Shown here in pieces: positions 13,834 to 15,637 of a stretch of DNA of 15,637 bases (position 1 is the stretch's first letter; each line of letters starts with the position of its first letter). Location: assembly GCA_038040285.1 (NCBI GenBank), contig JBBPIN010000040.1, positions 1 through 15,637 of the forward strand, read 5' to 3'. Below the pieces are notes generated by a model. It saw only the letters and a program-made list of their open reading frames with translations, searched no databases and was not told the origin of the DNA. Both the position numbers and the translations under genes were made by a program. This DNA comes from Mayfieldus sp038040285. GTDB taxonomy: Bacteria > Actinomycetota > Thermoleophilia > Solirubrobacterales > 70-9.

Positions 13834-14106
13834 CTAGGCGACAGCGAACCGCTGCGCCGCCCGGGCGCGCGCCTTGGCCGCCTCGACCTCGCGGTCCTTT
13901 GGCGGTGCCGAAGTCACGAGCGCGTCGAGCAGCTTCGCTGAGGTCTCCGAGACGGCGTCGACGGCCTCCTCAAACGCCTCCGCGTTGGCCTGCGAGGGCT
14001 TCGTGAAGCCGCAGATCTTGCGGACGTACTGAAGCGCGGATGCGCGGATCTCTTCCTCGGTCGCGGGCGGTTCGTAGTTGTAGAGGGTGCGGATGTTTCG
14101 ACACAT
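13834..14106 (-). CDS. DUF2277 family protein
   Basis: This 90-residue protein begins MCRNIRTLYNYEPPATEEEI, the hallmark N-terminus of DUF2277 (PF10041), with conserved C2 and the EPPAT segment, followed by ASALQYVRKICGFTKPS. It is helical and probably cytoplasmic. The family is uncharacterised. The length matches the usual 80-100 residues, so it is complete. It lies 40 bp downstream of the VOC gene and 66 bp upstream of the sulfatase-like gene on the same strand, so the three are probably co-transcribed. Its TAG is in the same reading frame as the sulfatase-like gene. Confidence 0.88.
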   Translation of the reverse strand: MCRNIRTLYNYEPPATEEEIRASALQYVRKICGFTKPSQANAEAFEEAVDAVSETSAKLLDALVTSAPPKDREVEAAKARARAAQRFAVA

Positions 14107-14146
14107 GGCGCGATCCTAAATGGCCGGGAGAGCGGGCGCCCGGTGT

Positions 14147-14518
14147 CTAATCCTGCTGGAGTACGGACAGAATGTTGCCGGCGGGATCCTTGAACCAGGC
14201 GATGTACGGGCCTCCGCCGCGGAAGATGCCCTTCTCGTCCTGGTCGGAGCCGTCGTAGCGTTCGAACTCCACCCCCCGCTCGGCCAGCTCGTCGACCGCC
14301 TTCTCGATGTCGTCGACAGGGAAGTTGAGGATCGTGAACGAGGCCGGGGTGTGGTCCTCTTTGGGGTAGATCAGGGTGGCCCGGTCGCCGGCGATGTGCA
14401 GCGTCAAGAGGCCGTTCTCCTCGGACACCTCCAGGCCGAGCGTCTCGCTGTAGAAGTCCTTCGCTCGCGGCAGATCATCCGCCGAAAAGCCACTGAATGC
14501 CTTCGTGTTCTCGAACAT
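14147..14518 (-). CDS. VOC (glyoxalase/bleomycin-resistance fold) family protein
   Basis: This 123-residue protein is a single-unit VOC domain: FSADDLPRAKDFYSETLGLEV (residues 11-31) as the first babab module and VDDIEKAVDELAERGVEFER with WFKDPAGNILSVL as the second. The usual metal ligands (a His/Gln near the start and a Glu after DPxGN) are replaced by Ser and by Ser/Val, so it is probably not a glyoxalase; it may bind a small ligand. A strong Shine-Dalgarno AAGGAGGAG (14524-14532) precedes the ATG. It follows the sigma-factor gene by 116 bp and leads toward DUF2277. VOC proteins are often encoded next to such sigma factors, but the function is unknown. Confidence 0.88.
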   Translation of the reverse strand: MFENTKAFSGFSADDLPRAKDFYSETLGLEVSEENGLLTLHIAGDRATLIYPKEDHTPASFTILNFPVDDIEKAVDELAERGVEFERYDGSDQDEKGIFRGGGPYIAWFKDPAGNILSVLQQD

Positions 14519-14534
14519 CGTTTCTCCTCCTTGG

Positions 14535-14555
14535 AGGGCACGCTAAACGTGCCCT
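14535..14555 (-). promoter_or_regulatory. 8-bp hairpin immediately upstream of the VOC Shine-Dalgarno
   Basis: AGGGCACG and CGTGCCCT form a perfect 8-bp stem with a five-base loop (14543-14547). On the minus strand the 3' arm ends two bases before the Shine-Dalgarno, and CCTCC from its edge could alternatively pair with GGAGG. It could be a weak terminator for the sigma gene (no clear T-run), an operator palindrome, or a translational control hairpin for the VOC gene. The rest of the 116-bp spacer shows nothing else recognisable. Confidence 0.4.
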
Positions 14556-14634
14556 GTTTGAGGGTTTCGATCTAAAGACCGGCTGAGGTCCGAGAACTCA
14601 TCGGTCCCCGGGGTCGGCGAGTCAGTCAAGCCGC

Positions 14635-15637
14635 TCAGGCAAACAAGTTCTCGAAGGCGGCCGCGAGCCTGACGGCATTGGCCGGCTGTTCCGGCAAGCG
14701 TGCGAGGACCTCGCGATCGGGAATCTCCGTGGAGCGAGTGATGAACGCGGTGACGTCGCTGATCCGCTCGCCGCGAAGGGTCAGCACGTTGAGCGCGAAC
14801 GGAAGGTAGCTGCCCTCGTCTGGATCCCAGCTGTAGTAGGCGAGAGCCGGCTGGCCGTTAGCGCGAGTGCGAACGACGCGCCAGCGCCAGTCGCCCGAGA
14901 GCGGAAAGCCGGCCAGGAAGACCTCGATCGCGTCCCGGCCACCGAACCAGGTCCTCAGCGGCGGCATCGCGAACGCGGCGTCCTCGGCCAGCATCGCGAC
15001 GACCGCGTCGACGTCGTTCCGCTCCCACGCATCGACATAGCCGTCCACTAGGTCGCGCAGCGCATCGTCGCCGAGCGAGCGAAGGGTGGCCTGCTGGCTT
15101 TGCTCGGGGAGCCGCTCGTCGACTGCCGTGCGGGCGCGCTGCAGGGCGCTGTTCACCGAGGCGGTAGTCGTCTCGAGCGTCTCCGCGACCTCCCGGGCCG
15201 AGAAGCCGAGCACCTCGCGGAGAATGAGCACGGCGCGCTGTGTGGCCGGAAGGTGCTGAAGGGCGCAGATGAAGGCCAGCTCCACGGCCTCGCGCTGCTC
15301 GTAGCGCGCCTCCGGCGCGGCGTAGCCGTCCTCGAGGCCCAGCTTCTCGTCCGGGTAGGGCTCGACCCACACCGACTCGACCAGCGGCTCGCCGGGGCCG
15401 TCGTGGGGATCGGCGGCCGGGCCGTAGTCGACCGGAAGCACGCGCTTGGGCCGCCGCGCGATCACGTCCAGGCAGGTGTTGGTCGCGATCCTGTAAAGCC
15501 ACGAGCGAAGTGAGCTTCGGCCCTCGAAACTCGACATGCCGCGCCATGCCCGCAGTAATGCGTCCTGGAGCGCGTCCTCGGCATCGTGAACCGAGCCGAG
15601 CATCCGGTAGCAGTGCGCGTGGAGCTCGCCGCGGTGG
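14635..15637 (-). CDS. RNA polymerase sigma-70 factor (ECF-type, SnoaL-like tail), 5' end beyond the window
   Basis: The reading frame is open to the window edge, so the N-terminus is missing; the last codons before the edge encode HRGELHAHCYRMLGS, a conserved run of sigma region 2. Region 2 continues with HDAEDALQDALLRAWRG and FEGRSSLRSWLYRIATNTCLD. Region 4 contains LPATQRAVLILREVLGFSAREVAETL followed by ASVNSALQRART, the -35-binding helix-turn-helix. The last 130 residues (from about DLVDGYVDAWERNDVDAVV) form a SnoaL-like domain, as in TIGR02960 (SigX5) and related ECF factors with C-terminal extensions, which use the tail for autoregulation instead of an anti-sigma factor. About 20 or fewer residues are probably missing. 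It heads the VOC/DUF2277/sulfatase gene series. Confidence 0.9.
   Translation of the reverse strand, partial: HRGELHAHCYRMLGSVHDAEDALQDALLRAWRGMSSFEGRSSLRSWLYRIATNTCLDVIARRPKRVLPVDYGPAADPHDGPGEPLVESVWVEPYPDEKLGLEDGYAAPEARYEQREAVELAFICALQHLPATQRAVLILREVLGFSAREVAETLETTTASVNSALQRARTAVDERLPEQSQQATLRSLGDDALRDLVDGYVDAWERNDVDAVVAMLAEDAAFAMPPLRTWFGGRDAIEVFLAGFPLSGDWRWRVVRTRANGQPALAYYSWDPDEGSYLPFALNVLTLRGERISDVTAFITRSTEIPDREVLARLPEQPANAVRLAAAFENLFA

Noticed and set aside
43..13836. Possible TAG recoding, because two in-frame TAG codons (43-45 and 13834-13836) precede plausible continuations
   Set aside because: TAG also ends several other genes here (phosphatase, HEPN, permease, phosphoesterase, sulfatase-like, VOC), and no suppressor or recoding element is visible.
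12790..13941. Long plus-strand frame opposite the sulfatase-like and DUF2277 genes (about 383 codons)
   Set aside because: It spans two real minus-strand genes and their spacer and shows only low-complexity GC-driven protein.
14133..14142. CGGGCGCCCG palindrome between the VOC and DUF2277 genes
   Set aside because: A loopless 10-bp GC palindrome is expected often at this base composition, and it has no tail or clear spacing to a start codon.

Overview
The window is high-GC bacterial DNA with short spacers, frequent 1-13 bp gene overlaps, GTG/TTG starts and Arg/Ala/Gly-rich proteins. A TIGR02960-like sigma factor with a SnoaL tail, a DUF2277 protein, a VOC protein beginning MFENTKAFSGF and a YncE-like lipoprotein ending in a GHTG motif point to an actinobacterium, perhaps Thermoleophilia/Solirubrobacterales. 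That placement is inference from protein style. No rRNA, tRNA, IS element or CRISPR array was recognised, and no gap longer than 300 bases lacks a gene.

Left part (1-4664). An exported HAD acid phosphatase (+) converges on a two-gene minus-strand HEPN/MNT toxin-antitoxin module (type VII, HepT/MntA-like). The two facing genes share a 4-bp CTAG in which both stop codons lie. The antitoxin carries a predicted N-terminal helix-turn-helix domain, and its apparently leaderless promoter is overlaid by three direct repeats spaced 21-22 bp. Upstream lies a minus-strand operon of OmpR-type response regulator, sensor histidine kinase (ATGA overlap) and a metallo-beta-lactamase-fold protein that has lost its HxHxDH motif.

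Middle part (4665-9462). Divergent from the two-component system is a tightly coupled operon: lipoprotein, two different ABC ATPases and a 10-TM, 886-residue FtsX/MacB-type permease. A TTGACC direct repeat with an 11-bp period lies between the two operons and is a plausible response-regulator site. Together they look like a regulated envelope ABC system, with the kinase sensing something outside and the regulator controlling the transporter.

Right part (9463-15637). A small secreted Ser/Glu/Gly-rich protein with 18-bp tandem repeats is followed by a YVTN/YncE-type beta-propeller lipoprotein, whose signal-peptide codons form an 18-bp perfect hairpin, and by a secreted phosphoesterase of the acid phosphatase/phospholipase C family. 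These converge on a minus-strand series: truncated sigma-70 factor with SnoaL-like tail, VOC-fold protein, DUF2277 protein, and a membrane-anchored sulfatase/phosphoglycerol-transferase-like hydrolase with a Thr in the nucleophile position. The window holds three putative extracytoplasmic phosphate- or sulfate-ester hydrolases.

The strongest candidates for unusual biology are the HTH-MNT/HEPN module with its phased operator and leaderless promoter, the hairpin that doubles as signal-peptide coding sequence, and the two-ATPase/one-permease exporter under a divergent two-component system.
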